Positions 1 to 5,590 of a stretch of 6,478 nucleotides of DNA are shown in pieces. A model generated the notes under the pieces. That model had not been told where the DNA came from, did no database searches, and saw only the letters and a program-made list of their open reading frames with translations. Each line of letters begins with the position of its first letter. Within the stretch, counting starts at the first letter, position 1. The position numbers and the translations under genes are program-made. This DNA comes from an uncultured Actinomycetes bacterium. GTDB taxonomy: Bacteria > Actinomycetota > Actinomycetes > S36-B12. Where the stretch lies: assembly GCA_937902285.1 (NCBI GenBank), contig CALGTB010000166.1, positions 1 through 6,478 on the forward strand. Reading direction: 5' to 3'.

Positions 1-905
1 ACCTCCACGAAGCGCGCGCCCTGCTCCGCGGCGGCGTCGAGCGCCCAGTCCGGCGTGTGGAGCCGCGGCTCGTCCGGTGCGGGCTCGCGGCCCTCCACCA
101 TGCCGAGCGCCACTCCCCTGCGGACGAACCGGACGTACTCGTCCCACTGGAGCTCCTTCTTCACCTTCTTGTTCAGACGCACGAGCCGCTCGGCCTCGGC
201 CGCCGTCATGGAGCGGTTGGAGGTGAGGTCCATACGCGACACGAGGACCTCCTCCGGCACGTCGAGCATCTGCGCGAACGAGCGGAACATGGCACTGCGA
301 TCGACGCCCTCGAGCACGAGGACCGTGAGGTTCTGCGGGCCCACCGCCTCGCTCCATCGCGTGAGCACAGCGGCGTGGTCGTGCCGCTTCCAGAAGGTCG
401 GCGTCATCGTCGACTGGCCGGGATTGTCGAAGACGTTGCGCAGCCAGCGCTCGTAGGGGGTGGTGAGCCCGTACTTCAGGTACTGCTGCCAGGACGAGGG
501 AAGGAGTCGGCCGAGGTTGCGCAGGGTCACGACCACGTGCACGCGGTCACCGCCCAGGTCGCGCACGACCTCGGCCGCCGTCGGCTCGTCGGCCTCGCAG
601 AAGAACTCGCTGCTGATGACGACGCGCCCCGAGCTGCGGGCCGTGCGCTTCGCCAGCGAGTCGAAGTGCGAACGGTCGAGCACGGCACCGCCGCGCGTGT
701 TCCATCCCCACGGGCGCTGCAGGACGGCGAGAGCCGCGCGGTGCTGGGCCTGGAGCTTGCCGGGATACGAGACCCCCGCCGCCTTCAGCTGGGGCCGGGC
801 GTCCGCGAGGGCCGCCTGGATGGCCGTCGTCCCGGTCTTGTGCACTCCGACATGGAGGAGCACCCCCCGGGGCGGAATGGCCGGGGCATCGGGCAGCGAC
901 GACAT
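1..905 (-). CDS. Sulfotransferase family protein, C-terminus cut by window edge
   Basis: This open frame has no stop before the left edge, so 301 codons of the N-terminal part are visible. The family transfers a sulfuryl group from PAPS to a hydroxyl or amine, often on a carbohydrate. Seen in the sequence: a P-loop-like 5'-phosphosulfate motif HVGVHKTGTTAIQ at residues 18-30 (K23, T26, T27), a VVISSEFF strand at 95-102, and a 3'-phosphate motif with R129 and S137 spaced eight residues apart (LRNLGRLLPSS), as in characterised sulfotransferases. The ATG at 905-903 is chosen because it places the P-loop near the N-terminus, as is usual; no strong Shine-Dalgarno precedes it. It lies 25 bp after the ABC subunit stop on the same strand, so it is probably the third gene of the exporter operon. 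The acceptor is unknown; sulfation of the exported glycopolymer is an inference. Family call is fairly secure, substrate is not. Confidence 0.85.
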   Translation of the reverse strand, partial: MSSLPDAPAIPPRGVLLHVGVHKTGTTAIQAALADARPQLKAAGVSYPGKLQAQHRAALAVLQRPWGWNTRGGAVLDRSHFDSLAKRTARSSGRVVISSEFFCEADEPTAAEVVRDLGGDRVHVVVTLRNLGRLLPSSWQQYLKYGLTTPYERWLRNVFDNPGQSTMTPTFWKRHDHAAVLTRWSEAVGPQNLTVLVLEGVDRSAMFRSFAQMLDVPEEVLVSRMDLTSNRSMTAAEAERLVRLNKKVKKELQWDEYVRFVRRGVALGMVEGREPAPDEPRLHTPDWALDAAAEQGARFVE

Positions 906-930
906 GGCACACAGCCTAGAGGTCGGCCCC

Positions 931-1740
931 TCACAGGTCGGTCGTTGAATCCGGGTCGTCGGGCTCCGGTTCGCTGCTGCGCCGCCGCGACTCGCGGAGC
1001 ATGCTGAGCGCCTCAGGCACCGAGGTCTGTGCCACGACATGCCCGTTGTCGAGCAGGATCGCGCGGTCGCAGAACCTGCGGAACTGCTTGGGGCTGTCCG
1101 ACGCCAGCAGGAACGTGACGCCGTCATCGCGCATCTCGTCGACCCTCGTCCAGCACCGCTGCCGGAAGTCACGGTCGCCCACGATGAGGGTCTGCTCGAT
1201 GGCGAACGCACGCGACCCGGTCGCCATGGTGATCGACCACGCCAGGCGCTGACGCACCAGCGGGGGCGCTGCGCCCAGGTACTTGTCGAGGATCGACTCC
1301 ACGCCGGCGAAGGCGGCGATGGACTCGATCTGCCGCCCGGCATCGTCAGGCGTCATGCCCAGGAGCCCGCCGACCAGGTAGATGTTCTGCCGCACCGTGT
1401 AGCCGCGGACGAGGGACCGTGCCACGTCGATCATCGGCACCACACCGAGGCGGCGCCGGACGCTGCCCTCGTCGGGCACGAGGGTTCCTGCTGCGAGTCG
1501 CAGCAGCGCCTCGCGCCCGGAGCCCTTGCCGCCGACGATGGCAACCGACTCGCCCTCGGCGACACTGAACGTGGCGTCCCGCAGTCGCCAGACCTCGTCG
1601 CGCCGCACCTCCCCGGCGATCCGGCGCAGGCGCTGCCGCCGGCCGTCACCGCGGCGCCGCCGTCGCCGGGGCATGCGCACGCCGGCGGACTCGAAGGCGA
1701 GCGCGGCGTCGAGGTCGCGGGTCAGGTCCTGCCGTGCCAT
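931..1740 (-). CDS. TagH/Wzt-type ABC transporter nucleotide-binding subunit with degenerate catalytic motifs
   Basis: This 269-residue protein has the layout of the nucleotide-binding subunit of polysaccharide or teichoic acid ABC-2 exporters: an ABC core at about 50-235, with TVRQNIYLVGGLLGM at 115-129, RLAWSI at 165-170, VGDRDF at 187-192 and FCDRAILLDNG at 223-233, all recognisable family landmarks. The catalytic residues are not conserved. Walker A reads GGKGSGRE (70-77), with Arg for the catalytic Lys and Glu for Ser/Thr. The signature SSGMK position reads PPLVR (159-163). Walker B ends in Glu182-Gln183 instead of Asp-Glu. The H-loop His is Asp215. Residues 24-40 are very Arg-rich and the tail (253-269) is acidic. 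The ATG follows the permease stop by one base and has an ideal AAGGAGG ribosome site, so the frame is expected to be translated. It is most likely a non-hydrolysing or structurally retained partner of the permease. Family call is secure; loss of ATPase activity is inferred from the motifs. Confidence 0.9.
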   Translation of the reverse strand: MARQDLTRDLDAALAFESAGVRMPRRRRRRGDGRRQRLRRIAGEVRRDEVWRLRDATFSVAEGESVAIVGGKGSGREALLRLAAGTLVPDEGSVRRRLGVVPMIDVARSLVRGYTVRQNIYLVGGLLGMTPDDAGRQIESIAAFAGVESILDKYLGAAPPLVRQRLAWSITMATGSRAFAIEQTLIVGDRDFRQRCWTRVDEMRDDGVTFLLASDSPKQFRRFCDRAILLDNGHVVAQTSVPEALSMLRESRRRSSEPEPDDPDSTTDL

Positions 1741-1741
1741 C

Positions 1742-2515
1742 TCACGCCTCCTTCAGGATGCGCGGCTCGATCCGCCGGAAGACGATGATGCCGACGACGA
1801 GGATGACCAGGCACAGGGCGAGCGAGATGCCGTACCCGGCTGCGGACTCGATCTCCTCGGGCCAGAAGCCGATCCGGTAGAGCCCGAGCACGCCGACCAG
1901 CGGGTTGAGGGCGGCGACGCCCTGCAGCTGCTGGGGGATGTTGGAGATGGAGTACAGCACGGGCGACAGGTAGAAGAGGGCGCGCAGCACGATGCGCACG
2001 ATGCGGGCCAGGTCGGGGATGACGACGGACCCCGCGGAGATCAGCAGCGATAGCCCGTACATCAGCAGGAACTGGAGAACGATCGCGACGGGGAAGAGCA
2101 GGATGAGAGGTCCGGGCCACGTCCCGGTCACCAGCATCGCTATGAGGACGACGGGCAGCGACAGCAGGAACTCGACCATCGACACCAGCAGGACCCTGAG
2201 GACCCACAGCTCCGTGGGCAGGAGGCTGATGCGCAGCTGCCCGCCGGCGCGCCGGAACACCCGCGTCGATGCGGCGACGCCCTTCGTGAACCACCACCAC
2301 GGAAGGATCGCCAGCGAGAGGAAGAGCAGGTAGGGCTGCAGGCCCAGCGCCCGCGCCCCCAGGAGCACCGAGAACACGAACCACAGCACGATCGACATCC
2401 CCAGCGGCTCCAGCAGCGTCCACAGGTAGCCGAGGCGGAATTTCGTGTACTGCTTCTGCAGGTCGCGGAGGACCAGCATGCGGAGCACCTGACGGTGCTC
2501 CCAGAGAGATCGCAC
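1742..2515 (-). CDS. ABC-2 type polysaccharide/teichoic acid export permease (TagG/Wzm-like)
   Basis: This 257-residue integral membrane protein is the permease of an exporter that flips lipid-linked polymer across the cytoplasmic membrane. Family marks are RDLQKQYTKFRLGYLWTLLE at 17-36 (amphipathic interface segment leading into the first membrane helix), LSPVLYS at 183-189, NPLVGVLGLYR at 204-214 and a C-terminal FRRIEPRILKEA. Hydrophobic segments lie near 29-53, 61-81, 103-130, 135-165, 174-190 and 228-246, giving about six helices, the usual number. The start is GTG at 2515-2513: an in-frame TGA lies six codons upstream, and later starts (GTG codon 10, ATG codon 13) would cut into the conserved N-terminal segment. 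No Shine-Dalgarno is visible, and a -10-like TATCGT ends seven bases before the GTG, so the message may be leaderless. It is the first gene of the leftward operon and pairs with the degenerate ABC subunit that follows. Confidence 0.93.
   Translation of the reverse strand: MRSLWEHRQVLRMLVLRDLQKQYTKFRLGYLWTLLEPLGMSIVLWFVFSVLLGARALGLQPYLLFLSLAILPWWWFTKGVAASTRVFRRAGGQLRISLLPTELWVLRVLLVSMVEFLLSLPVVLIAMLVTGTWPGPLILLFPVAIVLQFLLMYGLSLLISAGSVVIPDLARIVRIVLRALFYLSPVLYSISNIPQQLQGVAALNPLVGVLGLYRIGFWPEEIESAAGYGISLALCLVILVVGIIVFRRIEPRILKEA
1747..1753 (-). promoter_or_regulatory. Strong Shine-Dalgarno for the ABC nucleotide-binding subunit
   Basis: On the minus strand the bases read AAGGAGG, six bases before the ATG at 1740. 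The site lies inside the last codons of the permease gene, whose TGA is separated from the ATG by a single G. This arrangement favours translational coupling and balanced synthesis of both exporter subunits, and it fixes the start of the ABC subunit. Confidence 0.8.
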
Positions 2516-2521
2516 GCTGGT

Positions 2522-2527
2522 TACGAT
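2522..2527 (+). promoter_or_regulatory. Candidate -10 element of the rightward TagF-like/nucleotidyltransferase operon
   Basis: On the plus strand TACGAT fits TANNNT and overlaps the leftward -10 candidate by five bases, so the pair forms one symmetric TACGATA block. A start about seven bases downstream, near 2534, would give a leader of about 40 bases before the ATG at 2574. No clear -35 is seen. Confidence 0.35.
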
Positions 2528-2528
2528 A
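2523..2528 (-). promoter_or_regulatory. Candidate -10 element of the leftward exporter operon
   Basis: On the minus strand the hexamer TATCGT fits the actinobacterial TANNNT pattern. It ends seven bases before the permease GTG, so transcription would begin at or one base before the start codon and give a leaderless mRNA. No convincing -35 element is visible at 17-19 bp spacing. The call rests on position and pattern only. Confidence 0.45.
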
Positions 2529-2533
2529 GGTCA

Positions 2534-2568
2534 CGCCCGCGCTCGGACATTCAGGTGCCACGCGGGCG
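2534..2568. repeat. Inverted repeat in the divergent intergenic region
   Basis: CGCCCGCG at 2534-2541 is the exact reverse complement of CGCGGGCG at 2561-2568, with 19 bases between. The eight G/C pairs could form a hairpin in the leader RNA of the rightward operon, ending five bases before the ATG at 2574, or serve as a two-arm protein-binding site. In such GC-rich DNA a chance match is quite possible. A smaller GGTGC/GCACC pair (2554-2558, 2568-2572) overlaps it. Confidence 0.35.
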
Positions 2569-2573
2569 CACCC

Positions 2574-3869
2574 ATGGGTGACCTCACACAGGCGGGGACA
2601 GTGACCAGAGCAGGCAGTGGCGGCAACGGCCCGATCAAGGCCTTCGCCAAGCGCGCGGCGCGCGGTGCGGCGCGGCGGATGCGCGACTTCGGCGCCGTCG
2701 AGCCCGAGGGATTCGACCTGTCGGCGGTCCCCAGTGCCGACGTGGCCCTGTACTTCGCAGACGCGCCGCAGAAGCTCTACCAGCTCACCCAGTGGCTGCC
2801 GGTCTTCGAGTCGAACAAGGCCATGACCACGATCGTCGTGGTGCGCCACGTCGAGACCTACCGCGAGCTCCTCGGACGCACATCGCTGCGCGTCCTGCTC
2901 GTCCCGCGCTACGAGATCCTCATGGCGCTGTACGACCGGGCCGACTTCCACGCCGTCGTCTACGTCAACAACGGCTGGACGAACTTCCAGTCGCTCTCGT
3001 TCCAGCAGGCCGTGCACATCCACGTGAACCACGGCGAGAGCGACAAGATCTGCATGGTCAGCAACCAGGCGAAGGCGTACGACAAGGTCTTCGTCGCGGG
3101 CGAGGCCGCGGTGAGGCGTCACGCGGCGGCTCTTGCGTGGTTCGACCCGAGCCACCTCGTGCGGGTGGGGCGGCCCCAGCTCGACCTGCCCGTCGCCGCC
3201 GCTGTAGGGCCGCACGACGGGCCGACCATCACCTACGCCCCCACGTGGGAGGGCGAGGACGATGCGAACAACTACACGTCCGTCGACCGCTACGGGCCGC
3301 AGATCATCGCGGCCGCCCTGGCGCAGCCGGGCGCACGCGTGGTCTACAAGCCGCATCCGCGGGTGGCGATCTCGGACGATGCCGGTGTGGCACGCGGGCA
3401 CGAGCAGATCGTGCGGCTCATGGACGAGGCGATCTCGGCTGAGCCCTCCCGCGGGCATGCCGTCCTCATGGACGCCGACGTGCTGGCCGTGATCCAGGGC
3501 ACCGACCTGATGATCGCCGACGTGTCCAGCGTCAGCCTCGACCACCTCTACCTGCGCCCCGACGCACCCCTCGTCCTCTCGGACCGCAGGACCAACCGCG
3601 CGCGCCTGCTCGAGGACGCACCTGTCGCCGCGGGCGCCCACATCGTCGACCAGTCGACCGTCGGGACGCTCGCCGACGACCTCGCCTCGCTCCTGCAGCA
3701 CGACGGGCTGCGCGAGACGCGTCACGAGCTCCGCGACCTCTACTTCGACGCGCTCGCACCGGGACAGAGCACCGTCCGGTTCTGGCAGGAGCTCACCACC
3801 GCCATCGCCCACCACGATGCGGCACTGCGCGACCTCAGTCGCGTGCGTGTCGTCGAGGAGTCCTCATGA
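2574..3869 (+). CDS. CDP-glycerol glycerophosphotransferase family protein (TagB/TagF-like, short form)
   Basis: This 431-residue protein resembles the catalytic domain of TagB/TagF enzymes, which transfer glycerol phosphate or related alditol phosphate units from a CDP donor to a membrane-linked teichoic acid precursor at the cytoplasmic face. Visible family motifs, in order: HIHVNHGESDK at 148-158 (HG motif with H153), YAPTWEG at 221-227, YKPHPR at 258-263 (H261), and ADVSSVSLDHLYLRPDAP at 315-332. In TagF the HG and KPHP histidines are needed for activity, and both are present. The length is near that of TagB and lacks the long N-terminal part of TagF. Residues 20-38 are basic and could help membrane contact. 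The ATG at 2574 has no clear Shine-Dalgarno; GTG at 2601, nine codons later and preceded by AGGCGGGG, is a real alternative start. The stop overlaps the next start (ATGA). Whether the donor is CDP-glycerol, CDP-ribitol or another compound cannot be read from the sequence. Confidence 0.9.
   Translation: MGDLTQAGTVTRAGSGGNGPIKAFAKRAARGAARRMRDFGAVEPEGFDLSAVPSADVALYFADAPQKLYQLTQWLPVFESNKAMTTIVVVRHVETYRELLGRTSLRVLLVPRYEILMALYDRADFHAVVYVNNGWTNFQSLSFQQAVHIHVNHGESDKICMVSNQAKAYDKVFVAGEAAVRRHAAALAWFDPSHLVRVGRPQLDLPVAAAVGPHDGPTITYAPTWEGEDDANNYTSVDRYGPQIIAAALAQPGARVVYKPHPRVAISDDAGVARGHEQIVRLMDEAISAEPSRGHAVLMDADVLAVIQGTDLMIADVSSVSLDHLYLRPDAPLVLSDRRTNRARLLEDAPVAAGAHIVDQSTVGTLADDLASLLQHDGLRETRHELRDLYFDALAPGQSTVRFWQELTTAIAHHDAALRDLSRVRVVEESS
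3855..3860 (+). promoter_or_regulatory. Shine-Dalgarno for the nucleotidyltransferase gene
   Basis: GAGGAG lies five bases before the ATG at 3866, inside the end of the upstream gene. Together with the ATGA stop-start overlap it indicates translational coupling of the two genes and fixes this start. Confidence 0.75.
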
Positions 3870-4555
3870 CCGTCCAGGCAGTGATCCTCGCGGCAGGCAT
3901 GGGCACGCGCCTGGGCCGACCGTGGCCCAAGCCCCTCACTCCCCTGGCGGACGGGCGCACCATCATGCAGCAGCAGATGGACAACATCCTCGGATGCTTC
4001 GACGACGTGCGCATCACCACGGTGATCGGGTTCAAGCTCGAGCTGATCATCGAGGCCTTCCCTGACGTCGCCTACGTCTACAACGAGAACTACGACCGCA
4101 CCAACACCAACCGAAGCCTGCTGAAGGCGCTCCGGCAGTCCGCGGACGGGGGCGTCCTGTGGATGAACGGCGACGTCGTCTTCGACCCGCAGGTGCTCGA
4201 GCGCGTCACGGACCTCATGTCGGACGGCCAGTCGTTCATCTGCGTCAACACAGCCGTCGTGGGCGAGGAGGAGGTCAAGTACACCGTCGACGCGCACGGC
4301 TACGTCGATCGCCTCTCCAAGACCGTCGTCGACGCGCTCGGCGAGTCCGTCGGGATCAACTTCATCAGCGCATCGGACAAGCCCAGCCTCATCACCCGCC
4401 TGGCGGAGTGCGAGGACGGCGACTACTTCGAGCGCGGCATCGAGCTGATGATCGAGAAGGACGGCGCCAAGGTGCTGCCGTACGACATCCGCGACCTGTT
4501 CGCCGTCGAGGTGGACTTCGAAGAGGACCTGTCGAGGGCCAACCGGCACCTCTAG
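3866..4555 (+). CDS. LicC-like nucleotidyltransferase (probable cytidylyltransferase)
   Basis: This 229-residue protein has the nucleotidyltransferase (GT-A-like Rossmann) fold of sugar-phosphate and phosphocholine NTP transferases. Visible motifs: LAAGMGTRLGRPWPKPLTPL at 8-27 (the nucleotide-binding G-x-G-T-R loop and the conserved Lys22), NTNRSLLKAL at 80-89, matching the N-x-x-SL segment of LicC-type enzymes, WMNGDVVFDP at 99-108 (metal-binding Asp103), and a C-terminal AVEVDFEEDLSRA at 213-225, where Asp217 fits the second metal ligand. Length is typical for LicC-type enzymes. Its start overlaps the TagF-like gene, so the two are co-translated. The context suggests it makes the CDP-activated donor used by that enzyme. 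It is not of the TagD (glycerol-3-phosphate cytidylyltransferase) or IspD/TarI type as far as motifs show. CTP and substrate preference are inferred; a sugar-1-phosphate substrate remains possible. Confidence 0.88.
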   Translation: MTVQAVILAAGMGTRLGRPWPKPLTPLADGRTIMQQQMDNILGCFDDVRITTVIGFKLELIIEAFPDVAYVYNENYDRTNTNRSLLKALRQSADGGVLWMNGDVVFDPQVLERVTDLMSDGQSFICVNTAVVGEEEVKYTVDAHGYVDRLSKTVVDALGESVGINFISASDKPSLITRLAECEDGDYFERGIELMIEKDGAKVLPYDIRDLFAVEVDFEEDLSRANRHL

Positions 4556-4559
4556 CAGT

Positions 4560-5570
4560 TCAGCCGACGAACCTCGGACGAACGGCGCCCGAGCCTCCCG
4601 ACACGCGCATCGGGCTGGTGTCCACGGCCTCGAAGGCCGACGCCGGTATCTGCTTCAGCTCCTCGATCAGCGACGCGGGCCAGCCGGGGTCCGCATCGCC
4701 CTGGAAGTACCACGGCGACCCGTTGTCGGCCAGCACCAGGCCGTGCCGCCGCATGGCGGCCAGCACCGTCCTCGCCTCCGCGGAGAGCCCGCCCGGTGCG
4801 TACGACGACTTGAGCCGGAAGCGGGCGCCCATGGGCGGGAGCGACGGATCCGTGGACGACCCGGCCTGGTGGCGCGCCGGCCACACGTAGGCACGCCGCG
4901 TGACATCCGTGGTGAAGCGGATCGCGTGGTCGACGTTGCCCGCCTCGACCTCCGACCAGCGCAGCAGTCCGGGCAGGATCGGCAGTCCGGCGGCGTCGGC
5001 GGACGTCCATCCCCGGGGACGGAGCCTGTTCGATCGGAGCGACCACACGGCCCCCGAGCCCGCCGTCCATCCGGCAGCCGTCCGGCGGGTGTCCCACGTC
5101 TCGAACAGCGTGCACGAGTCCGCATCGACCACGATGGCGTGCCGGTCGCCCGCCGCGTCGGCGCCACCCTCGATGAGGGTGGCGGGCCCCAGGGGGTACC
5201 GCACCGAGTCGCTCTCGTCGGCGTAGTCGAACTCCACCGGCACCCGCGGAGCCCCACGGACGATGGTCACCGGGATGCCGTACGGCACCGACTGGGCTCC
5301 GTACGACGGCCCGAAGTCCGGGTGGAGGTCGGTGCCCGGTCCCATGCGGGCCAGCCAGTCTGCCGACCGCGGATGGACGGGAAGCGTGTCGACCCGGGCG
5401 TGCCAGTAGTTGTCAGCGGGGAAGGGCGGGCAGTCGGTGCCGGGTACGGTCCCCGCCGAGGGCAACGGCACGGCGACGGCCACCGGGGACACGCCCAGCG
5501 CGACGCACACGGCCACGCACACTGACGATGCTGCGGCAGCCGATGCTGGCAGGCGTGATGGCCGGGTCAT
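4560..5570 (-). CDS. Predicted secreted protein of unknown function
   Basis: The 336-residue product begins with MTRPSR and a hydrophobic stretch at about 9-33, ending in AVA (31-33), a fitting signal peptidase I site, so it is probably exported. I recall similar uncharacterised secreted proteins in actinomycetes but no assigned function. Striking segments likely to be conserved are NYWHARV (54-60), PVHPRSADWL (64-73), LHPDFGPSYG (82-91), VEFDYADESD (112-121), GDRHAIVVDADSCTLFE (141-157), GWTSADAAGLPILPGLLRW (187-205), DHAIRF (214-219), VWPARHQAG (229-237) and ADNGSPWY (281-288). They are rich in His, Asp and aromatic residues, which would suit sugar or metal binding or a hydrolase, but no catalytic family is recognised. 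The mature part has only two cysteines (C47, C153), which could form a disulfide. ATG at 5570 is preferred over the in-frame GTG at 5624 because it starts at the signal peptide and lies 20 bp after the glycosyltransferase stop. No Shine-Dalgarno is seen; a CATACT hexamer six bases before the ATG could give a leaderless transcript. Confidence 0.85.
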   Translation of the reverse strand: MTRPSRLPASAAAASSVCVAVCVALGVSPVAVAVPLPSAGTVPGTDCPPFPADNYWHARVDTLPVHPRSADWLARMGPGTDLHPDFGPSYGAQSVPYGIPVTIVRGAPRVPVEFDYADESDSVRYPLGPATLIEGGADAAGDRHAIVVDADSCTLFETWDTRRTAAGWTAGSGAVWSLRSNRLRPRGWTSADAAGLPILPGLLRWSEVEAGNVDHAIRFTTDVTRRAYVWPARHQAGSSTDPSLPPMGARFRLKSSYAPGGLSAEARTVLAAMRRHGLVLADNGSPWYFQGDADPGWPASLIEELKQIPASAFEAVDTSPMRVSGGSGAVRPRFVG

Positions 5571-5590
5571 GACCCGAGTATGCGCCGAGG

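Noticed and set aside
57..1007. A 316-codon plus-strand open frame
   Set aside because: It lies opposite the sulfotransferase, whose cofactor motifs are clear, and its Arg/Gly/His-rich translation resembles no protein family.
931..1740. The ABC subunit as a pseudogene
   Set aside because: There is no frameshift or internal stop, the length is normal, the ribosome site is strong, and non-catalytic family landmarks are kept. A functional but non-canonical protein is more likely.
1722..3815. A 697-codon open frame on the minus strand crossing the TagF-like gene, the divergent region and the permease
   Set aside because: It is out of frame with clear family genes on both sides, its translation is Val/Asp/Arg/His-rich low-complexity sequence without motifs, and long antisense frames are expected in high-GC DNA.
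3740..4549. A 269-codon minus-strand open frame opposite the nucleotidyltransferase
   Set aside because: The plus-strand gene has convincing motifs, a ribosome site and coupling; the antisense translation is a Val/Asp/Leu-rich shadow with no recognisable domain.
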